This document shows positions 1 to 9,924 of a DNA stretch of 64,000 nucleotides, piece by piece. Source of the stretch: Sclerurus mexicanus (taxonomy: Eukaryota > Chordata > Aves > Passeriformes > Furnariidae). Both the position numbers and the translations under genes were made by a program. The stretch is taken from positions 546,143-610,142 of the forward strand of contig VWZF01000357.1 of NCBI GenBank assembly GCA_013396755.1. Direction: 5' to 3'. Within the stretch, counting starts at the first letter, position 1, and the number at the start of each line of letters is the position of its first letter. The notes below the pieces were generated by a model. The model saw only the letters and a list, made by a program, of their open reading frames with translations. It made no database searches and was not told where the DNA came from.

Positions 1-2010
1 ACACACAAGCAGAGCAAAATAAGTTAACTACTTCCCATTGGCAAATAATATTCAGCTATTCCCAGGAAAGAGGAGTTCTATCATTCATAATGATTACTTG
101 GGAAGACAAGTACCTGCACAAATAAGTTATCTCCAACATGCTTCAGAAATTTCCTGGGCCTGTTTGAGTCTGCTGTATGATATTCCCAGCTGATATTTTG
201 GAAGTTAAAATCACCCTTTAGGAACTGAAAGATAAACAAAAAATATCTCTTCATTCCCTGTCGATAATACTTCAGTCTGAGGAATGTTAGATGGTAAAAT
301 TTTCTGAAACTCAGATATTTGTTAGTCTAAATGGTTTAATGCCTAACAAAACAAAATATACTAGCTAATCGACAGGTATTAAAAGAATCTTGACTCTGCC
401 AAGAAGAATGTTTCAGATTTGGACAAAAATATTTTTTTTTAATTTTGAATGCTTAAACCTAGACCAAAACTTTGCATAAGATTCATATATTTGTACAAAA
501 TTAAATGAAAAACATTGGTTGAAAATAATTTTTTTTCCTCAAAAATGATAGATTGGTGTATTTCATTTAACCTTGGATTGGTATATCCATTGACAATACA
601 CACTCTATATATTTGTGACATTACAGTGTAAATGTAGATCCTCCGATTTCTAACACATAGCTACATATCATTTAGCTACAGTTAGATTTTGTTGTTCAGG
701 CACTTTGTGATGTGCCTTGTTGCTTAAATCCATGAATAATTCATATTATGCAGGCTATATATGCATATGTCCCTGAAGTCATGCTGTTCTTCAGCTAGGC
801 AAACCAAGTGATGGGATAAGTGGCAGGTTCTAATATGGGGAAACTTTCACAGATCCCCCTCTAGCTGAGAAGTCACCATGATGTCACCATTTTGCCTTAT
901 ATTTTTTTTTCTTTCTCCTCTACTTGTAAGAGAAACCAATATGGATGGAAGAAGGAAACAGTGCTTCCCAGTGCTTCAGACTGTGCTTTTTTCCTTATTA
1001 ATACTAAAACAGAAGGGATTCTTAGTTGATCAGTAATGGTTTGACTCACATTTTTGCAAGGATCGTATGGCACATATGGAGTTTTTTCAGTATGAGTTAT
1101 TTTAATATTTCCCACAATTTGCTTTGTAAGAAACTGGAATTTTGTGTGGCAGCACAGATTTCACACAATAAATTAGAAGACTTGGAAGAGCTTTTTGAGA
1201 GAGATTTTATTTTATTTTGTTTTAACTTTCATGTTCATATTATGTTAAAATGAATTTATTGGTCTTAGCTCTAGTTTTATTTTCCCATATAAACCACTGA
1301 AATAGTTTTCTTGGGGATGTTAACAAGGTACTAATGAAAACAAAAATAAACACTATACAGAAGTGAAAACAGAAAGGAAAATAAACTCCAAATTTTCATT
1401 GACAAAAATATTGTCCATATAAAATAAATTTAAGATACCAACTCATTAACCTGACCAGCAGTTTTCAGTTACTTTTACTTACCTATAGAGCAAATCCACT
1501 CCGGCTATACATAATGGCCATTCTTCTCCTGCTGATACTCCCTGACTCAGACACTTCACAATGAACCACTCCTTCCCAGCTTCTGTTGTTTTATTAGTCA
1601 AAAGTCCTTTGTGGTGTTATAATCATGTACAAAAAAAGTCTCTCACAGAAGCTACATCTATAATTTGTTAGTGATCTGCTTCTTTTCTTAGCAAGCCCTA
1701 CAGAAAAAAAAAAAACCCTAACCTACAGAAAACTAGCTGACAGAAGCATCTAGTATATTGAACCAGTGTGGTATGGACCCTGCCCCAACCTTCCCTGGCA
1801 GTCTTCCTCCACAGCACAATTAAGGTTACACACTATATTGTTAAATACCTGTGAAACAACAGTTAATAACTTTTTTATAGCTGCCTCTTATCTTCTTTGT
1901 TTCCTTTTTTTTTTTTTTAAGAAATGAATGCAGAATTTCACTGCTAGAACTGTGTTGCACTATAAGTGACTATCTGATTCCTGTAACATAGAGTCATGGG
2001 AATTAAAATC
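1..2010. other. AT-rich non-coding stretch
   Basis: No gene, exon or recognisable repeat is visible. Open frames here are short, overlap on both strands and show no protein-like composition. Short A-runs and T-runs are scattered throughout, for example near 1700 and 1905. It reads as ordinary avian intergenic or intronic DNA. Confidence 0.7.
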
Positions 2011-2014
2011 TTTT

Positions 2015-2048
<34 letters not shown>

Positions 2049-2080
2049 ATTTTACAATTCAAAAAACACAAAAAAAAAAN
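2011..2080. repeat. Poly-T tract, A-run and ambiguous base
   Basis: A near-pure T-run fills 2011-2047. It is followed by an A-rich run and a single N at 2080, then six more T. The arrangement, with an N between opposite homopolymers, suggests a poorly resolved or collapsed homopolymer region. It abuts the truncated 5' side of the LTR that follows, so the start of that LTR may be distorted here. Confidence 0.85.
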
Positions 2081-2584
2081 TTTTTTAGAATTATAAAGCT
2101 GAAGTAACACAAAAAACACAGGAATATTTTAGTTACTGCTGAACAGCATTTTCACAGTGTCAAGGCCTTTTCTGCTTCTCACATCCCAGCTGTGGGAAGT
2201 CTGGGATGGGATGTAGCCAGATGACAGACAACTGGCCCCAAGGGAAATTCCATACAATTCTCAGCATATAAAGCTGGAGAAAGAAGAGGAAAGGGGAGAA
2301 TGTTCAGAACAATGGTGTTTGTCTTTCCAAATCACCACGACATGTGATGGAACCCTGCTTTGCTGGGATGGCTGAACACACACCTGACCATGCGAAGTAA
2401 TGAAGGAATTCTTTGCTTTGCTTTGCTTGCATGCGTGGCTTTTGCCTTACTTATTACACAGACTTATTAAATAGCTCAACTCATGAGTTTTCTAGCTTTT
2501 CTAATTCTTTCTTCCATCCCATTGGGGTGATGAGTGAGCCAGCAGCTCTGGTACTTAGTTGCTTGCTGGGGTTAAACTGTGACA
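2081..2584 (+). mobile_element. Solo LTR of an avian endogenous retrovirus (5' end degraded)
   Basis: The sequence from about 2100 follows, in order, an LTR family I recognise from many bird genomes, probably ERVL-type. Landmarks are the AAGGCCTTTTCTGCTTCTC block (2162-2180), a TATA-like CATATAAAG (2265-2273), the block around 2290-2360, the TTTGC pentamer run (2413-2430) and an ATTAAA poly(A) signal (2466-2471). The 3' end reads GGGGTTAAACTGTGACA and stops at 2584 with the expected CA. No gag, pol or env sequence follows, so it is a solo LTR. The first hundred or so bases of the family are missing or unrecognisable beside the poly-T/N region. Recognition is from memory, and the exact family name is not assigned. 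Confidence 0.88.
2265..2273 (+). promoter_or_regulatory. TATA-like box of the LTR U3
   Basis: CATATAAAG lies at the position expected of the U3 promoter TATA box in this LTR family, about 200 bp upstream of the ATTAAA poly(A) signal. It is close to consensus, but nothing in the sequence shows that it is still active. Confidence 0.5.
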
Positions 2585-5210
2585 TTTATCTTGTGTTACA
2601 TCTCTTTTGTACCACAGACTATCCTACAGTCTTTATTATCACTGTGTTCTAAATTTGTACTGTAGTTTCTTTTGTCTTTTTTTACTACATATGTGTCATT
2701 AAACCACATTCTCCAGCTATTTCTGTAAGAATGTATGCTCTTTTTCAGCCTTTTAAAAATTAATTTGAATTTTCTCACCAAGCCTGTTTCTGTTCAGATT
2801 TTATTCTCTTCATCCAAGGGTTTTTCTCCAATATTAAAACTTCTTTTTTTTTATGGAAATTTTTCCATTCATAATTAAATTCAAATTACATCTAATGAAA
2901 TATCCTTCCCAATTAAAATGTCGAAAGAACACAAGACGAACTCCCTTGACTTTTCATTATGGAGACAGTTAATGTCATTAAGCTGAGTTCTCTTCTCTAC
3001 ATTCTTCTTTTAAACACTCCATCATTTTTAGTTGAGAATTTTCTTGGTACTTAAAGAGCTTTATATGGGAAACCAAACATACAACAAAAAATATTGATCA
3101 ATTGGATAAAACTAAGGCTTCACTGATCAGACTTCTAACTTTTGTTTCTTTCCACTTCTCTAGGAGTTTTATTTTCACAATAAATTTTTGTCTCTGACAT
3201 TGTCTACATTGATGACCTCTCCATTATGAGTGTACTCATTTACTTATTGTAGTATTTATGAAAATGCTGACTAATAACAATTGTGTGTTTTAGGTACAGT
3301 ACAGACAGAGAGAAAAGCAGCTTTTCTTACCCATGTTTGTGAATTGCCAAGTTTCTGTTCTAGAGATATTTGAGCCCAGTACCTCAGAAGTTGTACTGGA
3401 TTATAAATCCTTTTTTTTATTTTTATTCAATGCTTCCTTGTATGAATGAGACAAGAAACTCACCCTGGCTATGTAGACACTTTTCTGATTTCAAAGACAA
3501 TGGTGAGCTTTTGTTCATAAGTATTTATAAGGAGAGTTGAACTACTTAGAAGTCAAGACTTTTTAGACCTGCAAACTATTATTACACCATTCACATACAT
3601 TCTTGTATCTACTTTTAAGAGGATGTACTCACCTGTCATGAAATTTCCAAGGGTGAAAGACCTTATGATGAGTGAAAAAGTTTCCTATTTCCTCACTGCA
3701 CAGCTATTCAAGTCCCTGAAGCTCTTACTTTCCCCCTGTCTATCTTAATACAATTCTCACCTGAATTTTCCAATCCCAAGAAAATGAGACCAGGTGGCAG
3801 ATAGATCACTGAAGATACTTTAAGTTCTGTCATGTAATTAGAGATGCTTTTAATGCATGTTTTAAAAGATTTTTTACAATAGCATAGAACACAATTTAGC
3901 AGTATTTGTTACTTACATCTTCTGAAGCTAATCCAGTTTCAAGGCTTCTTTCAGAAAGTTCCTTGACTTCACTCTTCTGTCAAAACAAATTTGAAACTGA
4001 ATGTGTTTTTTTTATGCAGAAAGAAAAAGCTAGGTTATTAAAAGGCCAAAAGGATTCTAATTCATACACAGAGTGCTGAACATACTGACAGATATATGTT
4101 TGTAATTATTTTCATTCCATCCATCTTTTTGGTAAATCTTTTGAGAATCCCTTTCATGTTCTTAAAATCTTTTTCCTTTATCAGTCGTGATCACTTAGCT
4201 GATATGAATAAAGCTGATGAAGGAAAGCTTGGCAGTTCTTACTAATTTTCTTTTTTCTATGCCTCTATGAAATGGCTAAAAGGACTCAGAATTATGTATT
4301 TATATCTTTAATTAAGTATTAAGCCAAGTATTCAAGTGATTAAGCTAGAACAAGCTTCTTCCAAGCAGATAAAACAATGATTAAAGCCAATGTCAGTCTA
4401 TCTACAAGCAGTTAAAAACACTTAGAACATGGATTATAAATAATTAAAGTTTGAAATCAGCCCATGAGATCAGAATAAGTTGTATAGTACTGACTTTTAC
4501 AGTGGCTGAATACATGTTGAATTTCAATTCCCTAGAACTGAAGTAGAGTTTGGTAACACTGAAGTTAGAGAGAAGCTATCTTAGTGTCAGCATTGGCGCT
4601 GAAGAATAATTTAGAAGTTTCTAAGCTCTGTGGCTTCGTTAACATCAATCATCATCATCATGATCATCATTATCATCCATTACGCCTTGAAAGGACCAAT
4701 TAACTGATTCTTTACACAACAAAGTGACAGCAGTGTAAAGAGAGGGGATTTTGTCCAGTGTGAAGGAACTTGCAGAAGACACCTCCAACATTTTGCAGAT
4801 TATTCTGTTTCTCTTATATTCTGCCTTTCTTAGTTTCATCTCACAACTCTGTTGTTTGTCAGTCAATGGGGCCTTACATCATATCAATCAGTACTTCCGT
4901 CTCTGTACCGCTCATGCATTCCAGATTCAACAATTAACAGAGGCCGATAGGATCCATTAATCCATTAATAATTTTCTGTGTTATCTTATTTATATTTGCA
5001 TGTTCAGACCTCTGGAATCACCAAGTTTAGCTGACATATAAAGTGTTGCAGTAATGCCTGGCAGTTCCTGAGCTGTGCAGTACTTGATACAGATAGAAGA
5101 TTAATGCTGTTGAGAATGGCTAGTGGCATTTCCAAATTTGAAAAATCAGGACAGACTTTTCACAAATGCAAGAGCAACCTTGAGTTCTATCCCACAGTAC
5201 TTGGCACAGG
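2585..5210. other. AT-rich non-coding stretch with an ATC-repeat patch
   Basis: No gene is recognised. An imperfect (ATC)n microsatellite occupies 4643-4678. A canonical splice-acceptor-like string ends at 3163 and is described among the findings. The remainder is plain AT-rich DNA. Confidence 0.65.
4643..4678. repeat. Imperfect (ATC)n microsatellite
   Basis: About ten ATC/ATT units run in succession with a TGATC interruption. Read on the minus strand it would encode a run of Asp and His, which explains the acidic tail of the spurious frame there. Confidence 0.9.
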
Positions 5211-5853
5211 AGAGTCCACATCTCAAATCCTGTGTTCAGTTTTGGGCCACTCACTACAAGAAAGACATTGACAGAGCTCTGAGCAACCTAGTCCAGTGAA
5301 AGGTATTCCTGTCCATGGCAGGGGGATTGAAACTAGATGATCTTTAAGATCGGTTTCAACCCAGGCCATTCTGTCATTCTATGATTGAGGTGCTAGAGTG
5401 TGTCTAGAAAAGGGAAAATGAGACTGGTGAATGATCTGGAGCACAAGTTTTATGAGAAGCAGCTGAGGGAGGTGAGGTTCCTTAGTCTGGAAAAAAGGAG
5501 TCTCTGGAGACCGTATTGCTCTCTACATCTACCTGAAAGGGGGTTGCAGTCATGTGGGGACCGGCCTTTTCTCCCAAGTAACAAGCGATAGGACAAGAGG
5601 AAATGGCCAAAAGTTGTGCCAGGGGAAGTTCATGTTGGATATTAGGAAAATTAAAATTTTCCTCACTGAAAAAGTGGTCAGGCTTTGGAACAGAGTGCTC
5701 AGAGAAGTGGTGGAATCATCATCCCCGAAAGTGCACAAAAACTTCTGGATGTGGTACTTAGGGACATGGTCAGCGGTGGATCTGGCAGTTAGGCTAAGGG
5801 TTGGACTCAATGATCTTAGAGGGCTTTTCCAACCTTAACAATTCTATGATTCT
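5211..5853 (+). mobile_element. CR1 LINE, 5'-truncated, interrupted by a nested CR1
   Basis: Plus-strand CR1 tail. From 5211 it matches the 'CTGTGTTCAGTTTTGGGCC' and 'CACTACAAGAA..GACATTGA' region encoding the C-terminal part of ORF2. It resumes at about 5389 with 'AGGTGCTAGAGTGTGTCTAG' and runs through the ORF2 C-terminus (frames reading SLEKR, GLFSQVTSDRTRGNG) into the 3' UTR. The end is 'TTCCAACCTTAACAATTCTATGATTCT', the octamer typical of avian CR1. The interruption at 5272-5383 is a second CR1. Substitutions and frameshifts are numerous, so it is an old, dead copy. The small open frames within it are relics or antisense shadows. Confidence 0.95.
5272..5383 (+). mobile_element. Nested, very short CR1 3' fragment
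   Basis: This roughly 112 bp piece is the terminal 3' end of a different CR1 subfamily: 'GAGCAACCTAGTCCAGTG', 'CATGGCAGGGGGATTG', 'ACTAGATGATCTTTAAGAT', then 'CCATTCTGTCATTCTATGATTG'. It splits the older CR1 exactly between 'GACATTGA' and 'GGTGCTAGAG', which are adjacent in that family. ATTGA occurs on both sides (5267-5271 and 5384-5388), consistent with a 5 bp target duplication or microhomology. Same orientation as its host. Confidence 0.85.
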
Positions 5854-8271
5854 TACCACCGTATTATGGATGACTTTTTATTAATTTTGCTAATCCAGTA
5901 AAAACTTTATAAGTTATATGTTTGTTACTGCTCCACTATCATTACCAGCTTTATGAATATTTAAGAAACCTCTATTTAGTTTTAAAATTTAAAAATTTTA
6001 AAAATGTTTAGATTTGAAATTTGAGGAATATTTTCAACAACACTTGCTATTTAACTTGATAAAAATGACTAGAAAATGCGGAAGAGAAGATTAAAAAGTT
6101 AGTCATAAATACTAAAGAAGCATATGAAAATCAAGAAGAGAAATAAGATGCAAAAGATGGAAAATATCCACAAGAAATTTTAAATTAATACAGCGATCAC
6201 TTTTAAAATGAAACATCTCTGATTCTTATGCTTGAGAACTATGTCAACATGTCTTTATTTTTCAAAGAGCTGTTTCTCTTTTCAAGCTCAAAGCTCTAAG
6301 TTTGTGTTTTGCTTTGGTGTTTTGTGTTTTTCCTTGGTTTATTTGTTTGTGTGGTTTTTCCTGGATATCCATGAAGAGTTTGAGTTGATTTTAAAGATTT
6401 TTTAAATCTTGTGCTCTGTTTTGGAAAGTCAGGTCTGGACAAGAAGGTTATGGTAGTTCTTTACAGAGTGAATCTGCTCAATTGAACAGTGCTTATATTG
6501 TGGCTAGCTGAGGGGTCACTGTTTGCGGTTGAAGTCTCATGTTGAAATTAACAGCTGCAAGGAATTCATTAAGTTACTGGACTATATTGTATAAGCTAGT
6601 GGAATAAGAAGATATATCAATACAGGAGTGTCCTAACAGGAACATAAAGAACTTGAAAGTCTGAATCTGTAATATATAAAAACAAGAAAACAATTATGTC
6701 AATTAATAGTATCTATTAATGCTAAAAGTAGAAAATTGATGGATGATATAAGTAAACTCATATATAATGGAATATTCTAAGACATAGAGATTAGAGGACA
6801 AAGAGGTTTTGATCTCCTACAAGTCACAAAAAGCTAGAAAAAAGCATGATTATTTCCCACATGACTAAATAAAGAAAGCTTTGAGCAATTAAGGCTGTTC
6901 AGATTCATAATATTTTCATTAACAGTGGGGAATTTGCTTCATTTGATTTCTCAAAAAGTGTAGTTTAAGATGATTTCTTTCATGCACATGTCACATGCTG
7001 ACTTCAAAGGGAAAGGAACAAAGAAACCCAGACATGCAACACTCTTTAAATTTTGTTCATTCCTTTTTTCCTTCTCCTCTAGCCACAGATAATTTTATAC
7101 ATGGTTATTTTCACTCCTATGTTTGTTATTATCTGATAGTCCATTCTTTATCTATTATATCACTTAGTGAGGTCAGTATCAAACATAATTTTAAATGTAC
7201 AGGTATTAAAGGCTGAAAACAGTTTTACATGTCCCATATGGCATATTGCTGCATGTTATGAGTTTTTCAGCTCTTTGGGCCATTCTGAAAGTATATAAAA
7301 GCCCTAAAATAGCCATTTCCAGAGAGGTTTCTCAGAGTGTGAGTCCCTGAGCCAAGCAAATGTCCAGAGTTCAAGAGATTAATTAGCACTGATGACTTAG
7401 AGGTGGATCAGACGGTAAGTACTATATAGGAGTTAATTATGTACAGCCGGGCTTAGACGAGCTCATCAACTTCAAGGAGATGGGAGTTGCTCTTGAAAGC
7501 CACTGAATTGTACTGACCATAAGCTAATACAGCTATTTTAGGGAAGTTCAACAGCTGAGTCTAGTTATGCCCAGACCTCCAAAAGCAGATTTCTTAAGAA
7601 CTAAAATGAACAAAGATCTGCTGAGTAGGAGCCAAAATGAGCGATAAGGAAGAGAACAACATGAAAACAGAATGATTCCTTTGTTTCCTGCTGCTTGTTG
7701 TTTACAGATTAAAAAGCTTCAAAATGGGATCATGGCCAGAAAACACTGTGGTTTGAGTTGTTTTGGTTGAATTAGAAAACAAACAAATAGCTCCCAAAAT
7801 GCTGAACCTGCAGAGGGACTTAGAATTTCTTTTGTACTTACATTTAGATGTATGCTTATCATAGGCTCTAAAAGGGGAATATCACAAATCTAGATTAGGC
7901 ATAAGAATATATTTAAGGCTGTAGAATTCCAAAACATTTGAATAGGTCGATGAAAACAAAATGACGTAAAATGCCCAAGTAAGACCAAAGAAAATGTAAG
8001 CTAGTAAATGAGACTGCAGAGATATACACTAGAAATATTATGATGCCAGAGAAGCTCTTCAATTGTAGATTGTAATCCAGAGTAGTTTAAAAGGAAGAAT
8101 ATGCCTATGTCAAGAATATTTTCAAGGAGTATTTAATTATAAAGCAAATGTCTAGAAGAAACTTAGGAGATTTCAGTTTGATTTAAATAGTTTTTTTTGC
8201 CAATGTGATCAAAACCAGGAGACAGTCTCATATTTTTCCCTTTCCACACTTCCAACAGGTATGCGTAAGTT
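5854..8271. other. AT-rich non-coding stretch
   Basis: No gene or known transposon is visible. A small perfect inverted repeat (AAGATTT-TTT-AAATCTT, about 6395-6411) and a T/G-rich patch (6305-6355) are present. A good splice-donor-like GTAAGT at 7415 and an acceptor-like pyrimidine tract ending at 7081 flank a region with stops in all frames, so I do not call an exon. Confidence 0.65.
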
Positions 8272-8315
8272 GTTTATTATTACTGTTGTTATTATTATCA
8301 TCACTATTGTTATTG
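8272..8315. repeat. Imperfect TTA/TTG trinucleotide microsatellite
   Basis: Runs of TTA, TTG and ATC units with interruptions. On the minus strand it reads as a run of Asn codons, giving a spurious low-complexity frame. Confidence 0.85.
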
Positions 8316-9847
8316 AAATTTTTTTTTGTAGACAGTGGCTCTGTCTGAGCCTGTTTTTCTGTTAATGGTAGTAAACTCTTTTCAATAACAGTTTTTTGAA
8401 ATAGTTGATAAATTGTTTTGTTGCATACACACACTGAGAGCTTCACAGCCTAAAGAAAAAGATTTTTCAGAGGAGAGTAAGTACTTAGCCCACTTACACA
8501 AGTGCCTTTCAAACAGTGTCTAGGCAGCTACTTAATTTCCCTAGAATCACTGTAGTGGAATAAGATTTTCCCATTCAAGAACTTTTGTCGGTGTTAAGGT
8601 TGACCAACATTATTACATCACTAGTTTCAATGGTGATTTTTTAACAGAATGTATATATCTGAGACTATATATAAATAGATATAGATATATCAAGGTGTAT
8701 ATATATATCTTCAGGGGAATCAGAGTAACAGTTTGAATTCTAGGTATATAAGAAGAAAAGAAGTATGATAGGCTTTGTTTTCTTTTGTGTTGGTTTTGTG
8801 TTTTTTAAGCATGGTGTTTTTGTTGTTTTTTTTTCTTCCTAAATCAGATCACCATCATGCTAATCTGAGCTCTTGTAGATTTTAGAGCATTCAGCCTACC
8901 AGTGAAAGACAGACAGGGCGTTACAGAGTAATTTCAAATCAAACTAAAGCATGATTAAAGGCCTTAATGAAGGTCTACTTTAATGTCAGCATACTTTAAT
9001 AAAGACATTTTAAAAACTGGGAGGACAGGCAAGATGCTGGAGCAAATTAATTTTCTCTTACAGAAATATCTGATTGCTTGATTGAGGTAAGATGTACTTT
9101 ATTGATGTTCATTGATTATATTGTAGTTGAGGTCTTCATATTGTGAGCTAGCTCACTGCTACCAGAGCTACAGGCTCAGCTAGGGGAAGGAGCTGTCCTG
9201 ATTGACACACCTTACTCTGTCCAGAAGATGGAATTAAAAAGGCTGATAACTGCCAGTTTGTCTTGACAGACTTTAAGCACTGACCCAAGCCTTGAATTGT
9301 CATTCAAAATAACAATATTTGTTAATTTAAGAGGTCTATACTTTTAAAAGATTAGCTATTTCTATGGAAATGGATGTCAGACCCTGAAATAGAAAACATT
9401 ATGCATTGCCAGCTCTTTCTTGATTGTTTTCCCTCATTTAAATCAGTGACATTAGGTCACATCTAGTGGACTCCCTGCCTTCATTCCTTTCTCTTTCATC
9501 TTGCTCCAAATTTAGCAATTACCTGAAAACAACCATGAGCACTTTGCTTACAGAGCTGGATTTACCAGAGATGCTCCTAGGGTTTTCCATCTTCTTGCCC
9601 TCTAGATCCCATTAAAGAGAAGCTTCAGAGCATATGTCCCTCAACCCTCCTCAGAATGTATCTGGAGCTGTATTCAGCCTTTGATTTCGAGGCTGTTGTG
9701 AATTTTATCATAAGAAATCAGGTAAACAGAGCCTGAGATTCTTGTCTTTTGGCGTAGTTTTGGGTATCTCTGGTGCTTTACATTTAGGGCAGGGGAGAAA
9801 ACAAAGGAAAGCAAAGCCGAAACATGAGAAGCCTAACCAGCTGTACA
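8316..9847. other. AT-rich non-coding stretch
   Basis: No gene is recognised. There is a TA-rich patch with alternating ATAT/GATA units at about 8650-8708 and a 14 bp perfect palindrome GTGAGCTAGCTCAC at 9143-9156. Confidence 0.65.
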
Positions 9848-9920
9848 GGGGTGGGGTGGGTGTGTGGGGTGAGCGTGGGGGGATTGGAGAGTGGGAGGGA
9901 GGGGGAAGGGGTATTTGGGG
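9848..9920 (+). repeat. G-rich tract, quadruplex-capable
   Basis: Four G-runs in 22 bases (GGGG-T-GGGG-T-GGG-TGTGT-GGGG, 9848-9869) satisfy the usual G-quadruplex pattern with very short loops. Further runs of three to six G follow to 9920. It stands out sharply from the AT-rich surroundings. The small frame reading G, W and E residues across it is a composition artefact, not a gene. Confidence 0.8.
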
Positions 9921-9924
9921 GTAA

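Noticed and set aside
7082..7414. Possible exon between an acceptor at 7081 and a GTAAGT donor at 7415
   Set aside because: All three frames contain stops across the interval. It could only be non-coding, and there is no other support.
9742..9924. 60-codon frame ending in a Gly/Trp/Glu-rich tail
   Set aside because: The tail is just the G-rich tract translated; no gene evidence.
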